Below are positions 1 through 5,283 of a DNA stretch of 5,491 nucleotides, in pieces. The stretch is taken from positions 1 to 5,491 of the forward strand of contig JAFUDL010000298.1 in NCBI GenBank assembly GCA_017459225.1. The letters are read 5' to 3'. Positions within the stretch are counted from its first letter, which is position 1. The number at the start of each line of letters is the position of its first letter. The notes below the pieces were generated by a model. It was not told the DNA's origin, did no database searches, and was given only the letters and a program-made list of their open reading frames with translations. This DNA comes from Kiritimatiellia bacterium. Lineage in GTDB: Bacteria > Verrucomicrobiota > Kiritimatiellia > RFP12 > UBA1067. The position numbers were made by a program, and so were the translations under genes.

Positions 1-474
1 CTTGGCGCGCTCCTGCGCCGCCCATTCGGCGGCGGCGGCCTTCTGCCCGTCGTCGGCGGAGGAGGCAGGCGCGACGCTCTGGAGGCGCGGGCCGGCGGGC
101 GGATCCTCCTCGTAGAGGCCGAGGAAGCGCAGACGCCCGCGCATGTCGGCGGAAAGTATACCGCGGAGAGGATGCTTCTTGGGAAGCTCGCCTGGATCGC
201 TGTCCAAAGCGACCATGATGGGCTCGATCTCGGTGACTGGCGCCACGAACACGCAGCCATTGCCTGTCATGGACACCTGGTGCCACAGAACGGTCTGTGC
301 CTTGTTGGTGTCGCAGACTGTGCGCACCGTCACGGCTTCGCGCCCCGCACCAAAGTGCTCGTTGCGCAGAACCCATGCGTTCGCCGCGGCCTTCGCCATC
401 TCGGGCGTGACCGACTCCGCGCAGGCGCCCAGCGCCAGCACGCTCAACAATGCTGTCAAAATGCTTTTCTTCAT
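1..474 (-). CDS. Exported protein with Spi/C10-peptidase prodomain-like N-terminus, partial
   Basis: This frame is open from ATG at 474 to the window edge, giving 158 codons; the C-terminus lies beyond position 1. The start is supported by GGAG five bases upstream. Residues 1-19 form a signal peptide: KK, then a hydrophobic stretch ending LGAC (15-18). That could be a lipobox with Cys18 as the lipidated residue, or cleavage could occur just after (ACA). Residues 21-120 have the layout I associate with the Spi inhibitor/propeptide domain of C10 (streptopain-like) peptidases: 'VTPEMAKAAANAWVLRN' (22-38), a central strand 'GCVFVAPVTEIEPIMVAL' (73-90), then 'HPLRGIL' (101-107). In such proteins this domain keeps a secreted cysteine protease inactive. 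Residues 125-158 are Ala/Pro-rich then Ala/Glu-rich and look like a linker. No catalytic region is visible, so it may be a protease precursor or a free-standing inhibitor-like protein. It has its own promoter and is probably not part of the mla operon. Confidence 0.6.
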   Translation of the reverse strand, partial: MKKSILTALLSVLALGACAESVTPEMAKAAANAWVLRNEHFGAGREAVTVRTVCDTNKAQTVLWHQVSMTGNGCVFVAPVTEIEPIMVALDSDPGELPKKHPLRGILSADMRGRLRFLGLYEEDPPAGPRLQSVAPASSADDGQKAAAAEWAAQERAK

Positions 475-506
475 GCCTACTCCGCCGCTTACTATGCCTT
501 GGACGT

Positions 507-526
507 GGGGAAGTGTACACTCCCCC
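507..526 (-). promoter_or_regulatory. 20-bp palindrome in the leader of the Spi-like gene (operator or RNA hairpin candidate)
   Basis: GGGGAAGTGTACACTCCCCC is a 20-bp palindrome with one mismatched pair (511/522); its inner ten bases, AGTGTACACT, are perfectly symmetrical. It lies about 10-30 bases downstream of the transcription start predicted from the -10 at 543-548, a position where a dimeric repressor would block RNA polymerase. In the minus-strand transcript the mismatch becomes a G-U wobble, so an 8-bp stem with a GUAC loop can also form. There is no U tract after it, so it is not an intrinsic terminator. The binding protein is unknown. Confidence 0.45.
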
Positions 527-542
527 ATGAAAATGCACAACA

Positions 543-571
543 ATTATACACGATTTTTGGAAAAAACGAAA
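543..571 (-). promoter_or_regulatory. Predicted promoter of the Spi-like gene
   Basis: A perfect -10 hexamer TATAAT lies on the minus strand at 548-543. With a 17-bp spacer the -35 would be TTTCGT (571-566), a poor match to TTGACA. Upstream, 572-592 is strongly A/T-rich with two A6 tracts 14 bp apart (561-566 and 575-580), resembling an UP element; it runs into the mlaD stop codon. The predicted start is near 536, leaving a leader of about 60 bases that contains the 507-526 palindrome. The region is otherwise free of genes and is markedly more A/T-rich than its surroundings, which supports a regulatory role. Confidence 0.55.
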
Positions 572-588
572 TGGAAAAAATTAATGTT

Positions 589-1740
589 TTATAGCGCCCC
601 TGTGGCCAAAGACCCGAAGGTTGTTATGGGCGTGGTGTCGCGGTAGTTGTCCACAATCTGGCGAACGTCCTTGATGAGAGCGGAAAGTTCGTCGTACATC
701 GCGCTTTCGCTTGTGAGCTTGCCGAGGGTACCTTCGCCCTTCTCGAGGCGCGAGGCAACAGCCTTGAGATTCGAGACGAGAGTAGACGCGTCGTCGGCGA
801 GCTGCTTGTCGTTGAAGGCGCGCGCGAGAAGGCCTTCGCCTGCCTTGAGCTTCGCGGTCGCGGCCTTGACGTTCTCGACCGACTCCTTGAGATCGGCCCA
901 CACCGCGTCGTCCTTCGAAAGGAGTTTGCCCATCGTGCCTTCGCCCTTCGAGAGGCGCTCGGAGATCTCGGCGGCGCTGGCCATCGTCTTCTTGACGTCG
1001 GCGTAGAGGGTGTCGTCGGAAGAGAGCAGCTTGCCGAGGGTGCCTTCGCCCTTCGAGAGGCGCTCGGAGATCTCGGCCGTCTTGTCGAACGTCTTCTGCG
1101 CGTTGGCGAGGGCCTGCTTCGCGTCGGCCACTGCGGACTTCACGTCGGCGTACACCGTGTCGTCCTTGGAGAGGAACTTGCCCGCCGTTCCTTCGCCGCG
1201 CTCCACGCGGGCCACGATCTTGTTCACGTTCTCGGCGGTCTCCTCCACGTTGGAGATGATTCCCTTGAGCGCGCCCTGCGCGGTCACCTCCTTGATGGAG
1301 CGGGCGATCTCGCCAAGGTCGCGCATCCAGTCCATGGGCGGCGTGCCGTGGAAGCTGGTGGTGGCAAGCGGCTGCACCGCGCCTTCACCCTCCTCCAGGA
1401 CGAGATAGTTGCCGCCCAGGAGCGAGAGCGACGCAACGCTGATGTAGGCGCTCTTGCGCAGCACCACGTCGCGGTCGATCTTCACGGTGACGACGATGTT
1501 GGAGGGCGCCAGCTTTATCTGCTCGACCGTGCCCACCTTCATGCCGCGGTAGATCACGTTGTCGCGCTCCTTGAGGCCGCCGACGTCCGTGAACGTGATG
1601 GTGGCCGTGGTCTTTTCGCGCCCGGCGAGGAGGTCCACGCCGGATATCACGATGGTGAAGTACACGAGGAGCGCGAGCACTGCTACCATGAACACGCCCA
1701 CGATGAACTCCGAGAATACGTCCTTGTTCTTTCTGCTCAT
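589..1740 (-). CDS. mlaD: MlaD-family MCE lipid-transport protein with extended C-terminal repeat region
   Basis: The 383-residue product is the substrate-binding subunit of an Mla-type phospholipid ABC transporter, anchored in the inner membrane and facing the periplasm. Residues 12-34 are a single transmembrane helix. Residues 44-118 are an MCE domain, recognisable from 'FTDVGGLKERDNVIYRG' (50-66), 'GTVEQI' (70-75) and 'LLGGNYLVLEEGE' (107-119). MCE domains assemble as a hexameric ring with a central lipid channel. E. coli MlaD is about 183 residues; here another ~200 follow, mostly predicted helix/coiled coil. They contain five copies of a GEG-[TL]-x-[GA] motif at residues 182, 231, 266, 301 and 335, most followed by LLSxDD-like and YADV-like segments. 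The protein ends after 'TPITTFGSLATGAL'. Its ATG overlaps the mlaF stop (ATGA, 1737-1740), so it is translationally coupled as the last gene of mlaEFD. Confidence 0.9.
   Translation of the reverse strand: MSRKNKDVFSEFIVGVFMVAVLALLVYFTIVISGVDLLAGREKTTATITFTDVGGLKERDNVIYRGMKVGTVEQIKLAPSNIVVTVKIDRDVVLRKSAYISVASLSLLGGNYLVLEEGEGAVQPLATTSFHGTPPMDWMRDLGEIARSIKEVTAQGALKGIISNVEETAENVNKIVARVERGEGTAGKFLSKDDTVYADVKSAVADAKQALANAQKTFDKTAEISERLSKGEGTLGKLLSSDDTLYADVKKTMASAAEISERLSKGEGTMGKLLSKDDAVWADLKESVENVKAATAKLKAGEGLLARAFNDKQLADDASTLVSNLKAVASRLEKGEGTLGKLTSESAMYDELSALIKDVRQIVDNYRDTTPITTFGSLATGAL
935..1077. repeat. Intragenic 38-bp perfect direct repeat within mlaD (copies 935-972 and 1040-1077)
   Basis: The same 38 bases, beginning gtgccttcgcccttcgagag, occur at 935-972 and 1040-1077. 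The offset is exactly 105 bp, or 35 codons. On the coding strand they encode the shared peptide 'AEISERLSKGEGT' in two neighbouring MlaD modules. The flanking module sequence is similar but diverged, so this core is either recently duplicated or kept identical by gene conversion. Slippage or recombination between the copies would add or remove exactly 35 residues in frame. Confidence 0.85.
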
Positions 1741-2492
1741 AGCTTCTTCTCCAGAAGATCAGGTGTGATGAACTGCGCGTCGAGAAATTCGCGCACTTCG
1801 GGATTTGCCGAACGCACGAAGGCCTCCGGCGTGGAGAGCTCCACCACGCGGCCGTTCTTCAGCATGAGGATGCGGTGCGCGAAGAGGAGGGCGCTCTGGA
1901 GGTCGTGCGTGACGACGATCGACGTTATGCCGCGCTCGACGTTGAGGCGGCGGATGAGACGGTTGATGGTCACGGACGTGACGGGATCGAGTCCGGACGT
2001 GGGCTCGTCGTAGAGGATGATGTCAGATTGCCTTACGATCGCGCGCGCGAGACCTGCGCGCTTCTGCATGCCGCCGGAGATCTCCGCCGGATAGCGGTCC
2101 GCCGCGTCCAGCATCTCCACCGCGTCCAGCGCCTCCGCAACGCGGCTCTCCACCTCGCCGTCCGCGAGGTGCGAGCGCTCGCGCAGCGGCAGCGCCACGT
2201 TCTCCGCGACGGTGAGCCACCCGAGCAGCGCGCCGCCCTGGAAGAGGTAACCGAAATGGCTCCGGACATCCTCGAGCTGGCGGCCCGTGGCGGAGGATAT
2301 CTCCACGGCGTCAAGCCACACGCTTCCGCTCGTTGGCGTGAGCAGCCTCACGAGGTGCTTCAGCGTCACGCTCTTGCCGGTGCCGCTGGGCCCCACGATC
2401 GCGAGTATCTCGCCTTTTGCGACCTCGAACGACACCCCGTCCAGCACGGCGCGCCCTTCGAATTTCTTCACGACGTTGTCGAACCTTATCAT
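1737..2492 (-). CDS. mlaF: ABC transporter ATP-binding protein, MlaF-type
   Basis: The 251-residue cytoplasmic ATPase powers the phospholipid transporter made with MlaE and MlaD. All nucleotide-binding motifs are intact: Walker A GPSGTGKS (34-41), Q-loop Gln85 in 'YLFQGGALL', signature ISGGM (138-142), Walker B IILYDEP with catalytic Glu163, D-loop SGLD (166-169) and switch His196. The Met in the signature ('SGGMQKRAGLARAI') and the 'FQGGALL' Q-loop are typical of MlaF/Mkl ATPases rather than of generic importers. Length is close to the family norm of about 250-270. It overlaps mlaE upstream and mlaD downstream by 4 bp each (ATGA), so the three subunits are coupled. The MlaF partner MlaB (STAS domain) is not encoded in the window. 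Confidence 0.95.
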   Translation of the reverse strand: MIRFDNVVKKFEGRAVLDGVSFEVAKGEILAIVGPSGTGKSVTLKHLVRLLTPTSGSVWLDAVEISSATGRQLEDVRSHFGYLFQGGALLGWLTVAENVALPLRERSHLADGEVESRVAEALDAVEMLDAADRYPAEISGGMQKRAGLARAIVRQSDIILYDEPTSGLDPVTSVTINRLIRRLNVERGITSIVVTHDLQSALLFAHRILMLKNGRVVELSTPEAFVRSANPEVREFLDAQFITPDLLEKKL

Positions 2493-3319
2493 ATGCTGAA
2501 CTCGATGTAGAACATGCGGGTGATCATGTACCCGAGCATGAGGATGAGGAGGAACGACGTTATCACGCAGCGCTGCGTGGCCCGTCCCACGCCGACAGCG
2601 CCCAGCCTGGTGGCAAAGCCCTCATGGCAGCTCACCGCGCCTATCACTATCCCGAATATGGTCGCCTTGAAAAGGCCCACGAACAGATCCTTCGTGGCGG
2701 CAACCGACATCGCGCTCGTGATGTACTGCTGGAACGACACGTTGAGCTGCGTCTGCCCAACGACGCCCCCGCCCACCACGCCGAGCACGCAGCCGTAGAA
2801 CGCGAGAATCGGCGACATAACGAGCAGTGCGCCCATTCTCGGGGCGGCAAGGTACCGCACGGGCGATATGGACATTATCTCAAGCGCCGCCACCTCGTCG
2901 TTCACCGTCATCGTGCCAAGCTCAGCCGCTATCGCCGAACCCACGCACGACGAAAGGCATATTCCCGTCATGAACGGCCCCATCTCCCTTATGAGCGAAA
3001 GCATCACCGGCGCCCCAAGATAGATCTCCTGGTTCCACCTTCTCAGCACGAGACCCACCTGAAGCCCAAGTATCATCCCCGTAAAGAGACCCACCACCGA
3101 TATCACCGGCAGCGTGCGTATTCCCGTAACGTACAACTGGCGCATGAACGCCGCACGCGAGTCGCCGCGCGCAAGCACGGCCGGCAGGCACGCCAGCGAC
3201 TCCACCGCCAGCCGCCCCGTGTTGCCCACGTTGGCGAAAAACGTCACCACGTGGCGCCTGAGCGCCTCAAAACGCCCCTTCGGAGCGTCCTCGTAGCTCG
3301 ACTCTCGCGTTATCCGCAT
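2489..3319 (-). CDS. mlaE: Phospholipid ABC transporter permease, MlaE-type
   Basis: The 276-residue inner-membrane permease of the Mla transporter belongs to the MlaE/YrbE family. Hydrophobic segments lie at about 66-93, 103-133, 161-190, 215-230 and 252-270. Family landmarks are visible: 'REMGPFMTGICLSS' (111-124), 'GSAIAAELGTM' (127-137) followed by 'ALEIMSISPVRYLAAPR' (145-161), and near the end 'GVGRATQRCVI' (243-253). An N-terminal stretch of ~55 residues carries the amphipathic helix usual in this family. The ATG at 3319 is preceded by a good ribosome-binding site, AGGTGAGG (3332-3325), five bases away. It is the first gene of mlaEFD, transcribed from the divergent promoter near 3384; the ATGA overlap with mlaF (2489-2492) indicates one operon. 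Confidence 0.93.
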   Translation of the reverse strand: MRITRESSYEDAPKGRFEALRRHVVTFFANVGNTGRLAVESLACLPAVLARGDSRAAFMRQLYVTGIRTLPVISVVGLFTGMILGLQVGLVLRRWNQEIYLGAPVMLSLIREMGPFMTGICLSSCVGSAIAAELGTMTVNDEVAALEIMSISPVRYLAAPRMGALLVMSPILAFYGCVLGVVGGGVVGQTQLNVSFQQYITSAMSVAATKDLFVGLFKATIFGIVIGAVSCHEGFATRLGAVGVGRATQRCVITSFLLILMLGYMITRMFYIEFSI

Positions 3320-3383
3320 TGCTGCCTCACCTGCCGTTTCCGGACATAACGATAAACTGTCCTTCTTATTTGCACGGCGGAAG

Positions 3384-3394
3384 ATTATAGCATA
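3384..3394 (-). promoter_or_regulatory. Extended -10 promoter for mlaEFD
   Basis: Read on the minus strand, 3394-3384 is TATGCTATAAT, an exact match to the extended -10 consensus TRTGNTATAAT. With a 17-bp spacer the -35 would be TAGCAT (3412-3407), a poor match, but extended -10 promoters need little -35 contact. The predicted start near 3377 gives a leader of about 57 bases before mlaE. The element is the left arm of a perfect 12-bp inverted repeat whose right arm is the opposing promoter at 3406-3416. Confidence 0.7.
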
Positions 3395-3405
3395 TCTGAC
3401 ACCAA

Positions 3406-3416
3406 TATGCTATAAT
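3406..3416 (+). promoter_or_regulatory. Extended -10 promoter for the SIS / PP-loop operon
   Basis: TATGCTATAAT at 3406-3416 exactly matches TRTGNTATAAT. No good -35 is present at 17 bp (TAGCAT, 3388-3393). The predicted start is near 3423, which leaves a leader of only ~19 bases. That leader contains AAAGGA (3428-3433), 8 bases before the ATG at 3442 and well placed as the ribosome-binding site. No operator other than the inverted repeat itself is visible. Confidence 0.7.
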
Positions 3417-3441
3417 TCCTCCACCAGAAAGGAACAAACCC

Positions 3442-4194
3442 ATGCTCAACGACTTCGGATACATCGACACGGCGATCGCCAACATCAAGGCCGTCGCCGA
3501 AAAACAGGAAGCCAACATCAAGGCCGCAGCCACGCTCATGGCGGACGCCATCGCCGCCGACAAGCTCATCAACGTCTACGCGGGCGGCGGACATACCACC
3601 CTCGCCATGGGCGAGATGTTCTTCCGCGCCGGCGGTCTCGCCAACATAAACCCCCTCATGGAAACGGCGCTCTCCGTCTTCAACCAGGCCCTGAAGTACC
3701 TCGAGCTTGAACGCACCGTCAACTTCGGCGCCTCGATCATCAAGTACTACGACATCAAGAAGGACGACGTTGTGATCTTCTTCCACAACATCGGCATCAA
3801 CCCCGCCACCATCGACGCCGCCGAGGAATGCAAGAAGCGCGGCGCCAAGATCATCGCCGTCGCCTCGTCCCACTGGCAGAACGAAATGCCCAAAGACCAC
3901 TTCATCCGCCACCCGAACGGCAAGAACCTCTTCGACTACGCCGACGTCTGCATCGACGACTACAACCCCGTAGGCGACGCCGTAGTCACCGTTCCCGGAA
4001 TGTCCACCCCCATCGCTCCCATATCGAACGTCGTGGACTTCACCATCGCCCACCTCCTCGAGATCGAGACTTGCCGCCAGTGCGTGGAGCGCGGCATCAC
4101 TCCCCCCGTGTGGAATTCCGCCAACGCCCCTGGCGGCGACGAGAAGAACGCCGCCTACCTCGCAAAGTACAAGCCCCTTGTGAAGTGCCTATGA
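3442..4194 (+). CDS. UPF0309-type SIS (sugar isomerase) domain protein with altered phosphate loops
   Basis: The 250-residue product is a full-length, probably cytoplasmic protein of the SIS fold (SIS_2/UPF0309), related to phosphosugar isomerases such as GmhA and to MurQ. Recognisable family landmarks are 'NVYAGGGHTTLAMGEMFFRAGGL' split across 44-66, 'HPNGKNL' (157-163) and the C-terminal 'PPVWNSANAPGGDEKN' (221-236). In the family as I know it the first loop reads G-T/S-GHS, the second I-SNSG-RN and the third PTST. Here they are GGGHTT (48-53), HNIGIN (115-120) and APISN (192-196), so the phosphate-binding Ser/Thr residues are largely replaced. The substrate is therefore unknown, and it may bind a sugar without canonical isomerase chemistry. 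The start is set by AAAGGA at 3428-3433. It is the first gene of a two-gene operon and overlaps the next gene by 4 bp. Confidence 0.85.
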   Translation: MLNDFGYIDTAIANIKAVAEKQEANIKAAATLMADAIAADKLINVYAGGGHTTLAMGEMFFRAGGLANINPLMETALSVFNQALKYLELERTVNFGASIIKYYDIKKDDVVIFFHNIGINPATIDAAEECKKRGAKIIAVASSHWQNEMPKDHFIRHPNGKNLFDYADVCIDDYNPVGDAVVTVPGMSTPIAPISNVVDFTIAHLLEIETCRQCVERGITPPVWNSANAPGGDEKNAAYLAKYKPLVKCL

Positions 4195-5189
4195 CAACGG
4201 AAAAAACGGCCAAAGGTCTCAGCCTGCTGAGCGGCGGACTCGACTCGCAGCTCGCTGTGTGCGTGCTGCGCGCAGCCGGCGCGTACGTGGAGGGCGTGAC
4301 GTTCGCCACCCCCTTCTTCCAGCCCGACAGCGCGAAGAAGGCCGCCGCCGCGCTCGATCTGCCACTCCACGTGGTGGACTTCACGGACGACGAAATCGCC
4401 CTCGTCGAAAATCCACCGCACGGCTTCGGCGGCGCAATGAATCCCTGCATAGACTGCCACGCGCGCATGATAGCGCGCGCGGGCGAGATGATGACATCGC
4501 TCGGATTCGACTTCGTCTCCACCGGCGAAGTCCTTAACCAGCGCCCGATGTCGCAGAACAAGCAGTCCCTCGGCGTCGTGGAGAAATGCTCCGGTCTCAA
4601 AGGCCGCCTGCTGCGTCCGCTCTGCGCCCAGCTTCTCGAACCCACCATCCCCGAACAGGAAGGCCTGATCGACCGCTCAAAACTGCTCGCCCTCTCCGGA
4701 CGCCGCCGCGAGCCGCAGATGGCCCTCGCCGCGCAGTTCGGCCTCGTCGACTACCCCTCCCCCGCCGGTGGCTGCAAACTCACCGAAAAGGGATTCGGAC
4801 GCCGCCTCAAGGACCTTCTCGACCACGAGGGCCTTCGCGAACGCCGCCTCGTTGAACTTCTCAACATCGCCCGCCGCTTCCGCCTGCCAAGCGGCACCGG
4901 CATCATTCTCGGCCGCGACGCCCAGGAGAACCGCACCCTCCAGGAACGCCTCGCCCCGTCCGACACGCTCGTCGCCCCCGTCTCGGTTCCAGGTCCAACA
5001 GCAATCCTCCCTTCCGTTGCATCTCCCGCCGACCTCGATCTCGCCGCAGCAATCGTCTGCGCCTGGAGCCGCTACGACCAGTTCCAGGGCGACATCACCG
5101 TGAAAGTGGTCGCCAACGGCGTTCAGACCGAACGCGCAGTCCCAAGACCATACGCAAGGGAACCGTTTTTGGCGCTGCAGATATTGTAA
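4191..5189 (+). CDS. PP-loop ATPase of tRNA-thiolation type with C-terminal NFACT-R-like domain
   Basis: The 332-residue product is a cytoplasmic adenylating enzyme related to the tRNA thiouridylases MnmA and ThiI. SGGLDS (14-19) is the PP-loop that binds ATP. 'NPCIDCHARM' (84-93) supplies a CxxC pair (Cys86, Cys89), 'STGEVLNQRPMSQ' (110-122) follows, and Cys195 in 'SPAGGCKLTEKGF' sits where the second catalytic Cys of MnmA-like enzymes would be. Residues ~235-305, with 'GTGIILGRDAQEN' (235-247) and 'SDTLVAPVSVPGPTAIL' (257-273), resemble the NFACT-R RNA-binding domain, so tRNA or another RNA is the likely substrate. I chose ATG 4191, which overlaps the SIS stop (ATGA). The same frame stays open back to 3828, but that part is Arg/Pro-rich and antecedes the conserved start of the domain. 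No strong ribosome-binding site is present, so translation is probably coupled to the SIS gene. The exact modification is not known to me. Confidence 0.85.
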   Translation: MTTEKTAKGLSLLSGGLDSQLAVCVLRAAGAYVEGVTFATPFFQPDSAKKAAAALDLPLHVVDFTDDEIALVENPPHGFGGAMNPCIDCHARMIARAGEMMTSLGFDFVSTGEVLNQRPMSQNKQSLGVVEKCSGLKGRLLRPLCAQLLEPTIPEQEGLIDRSKLLALSGRRREPQMALAAQFGLVDYPSPAGGCKLTEKGFGRRLKDLLDHEGLRERRLVELLNIARRFRLPSGTGIILGRDAQENRTLQERLAPSDTLVAPVSVPGPTAILPSVASPADLDLAAAIVCAWSRYDQFQGDITVKVVANGVQTERAVPRPYAREPFLALQIL

Positions 5190-5200
5190 ATTAACTGGTT

Positions 5201-5264
5201 TGGTAGTTTGGTGGTTGGGTAGTTTGGTAGTTTGGTGGTTTGGTAGTTTGGTGGTTGGGTAGTT
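5201..5264. repeat. Octamer tandem array, G/T arm (8 units of KGGTRGTT)
   Basis: Eight uninterrupted 8-bp units occupy 5201-5264: TGGTAGTT, TGGTGGTT, GGGTAGTT, TGGTAGTT, TGGTGGTT, TGGTAGTT, TGGTGGTT, GGGTAGTT. A degenerate further unit precedes them (AACTGGTT, 5193-5200), starting just 3 bp after the stop codon of the PP-loop gene. The plus strand has no C from 5196 to 5267. Only unit positions 1 and 5 vary. This is the inverted counterpart of the larger array to the right. Confidence 0.95.
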
Positions 5265-5283
5265 AAGCCCTTTACCCACCACC
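5250..5283. other. Stem-loop at the junction of the two repeat arms
   Basis: GGTGGTTGGGTA (5250-5261) pairs with TACCCACCACC (5273-5283) to give 11 base pairs with one bulged T (5255) and an 11-nt loop. This is the innermost fold of the inverted arms; more pairing is possible with slippage between octamers. It lies 60 bp past the PP-loop gene and could help end or protect that transcript. There is no U tract after it, so I do not call it an intrinsic terminator. Confidence 0.5.

Larger units (their letters stand above)
3384..3416. repeat. Perfect 12-bp inverted repeat forming a symmetric divergent promoter
   Basis: ATTATAGCATAT (3384-3395) and ATATGCTATAAT (3405-3416) are exact reverse complements separated by 9 bases (ctgacacca). 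Each arm carries an extended -10 facing outward, so two polymerases could not occupy the element together. The symmetry could simply reflect two strong -10 elements, but the arms stay identical one base beyond the extended -10. The whole 33-bp element could also be the binding site of a dimeric regulator controlling both operons. Confidence 0.8.

Noticed and set aside
549..588. Intrinsic terminator after mlaD
   Set aside because: There are T-runs on the minus strand but no GC-rich stem before them; the A/T tracts are better explained as promoter upstream sequence.
143..646. Plus-strand frames of 167 and 140 codons over the Spi-like gene and its promoter
   Set aside because: They oppose a gene with signal peptide, ribosome-binding site and promoter, and they run through the A/T-rich promoter region without a domain.
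1348..2510. Plus-strand frames of 221 and 211 codons antisense to mlaD and mlaF
   Set aside because: No recognisable motifs; they mirror codon bias of the real genes on the other strand.
2417..3349. 310-codon plus-strand frame antisense to mlaE
   Set aside because: Composition is His/Arg-rich with no domain. It is an open shadow frame of GC-rich mlaE, which has clear family motifs.
3342..3362. GGACA / TGTCC inverted repeat in the mlaE leader
   Set aside because: Only five base pairs with an 11-nt loop; this is expected by chance in a region of this size.
3828..4190. Long N-terminal extension of the PP-loop frame, starting at 3828
   Set aside because: The translation is Arg/Pro-rich and out of frame over the well-conserved SIS gene. 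ATG 4191 starts just before the PP-loop and gives the usual ATGA overlap.
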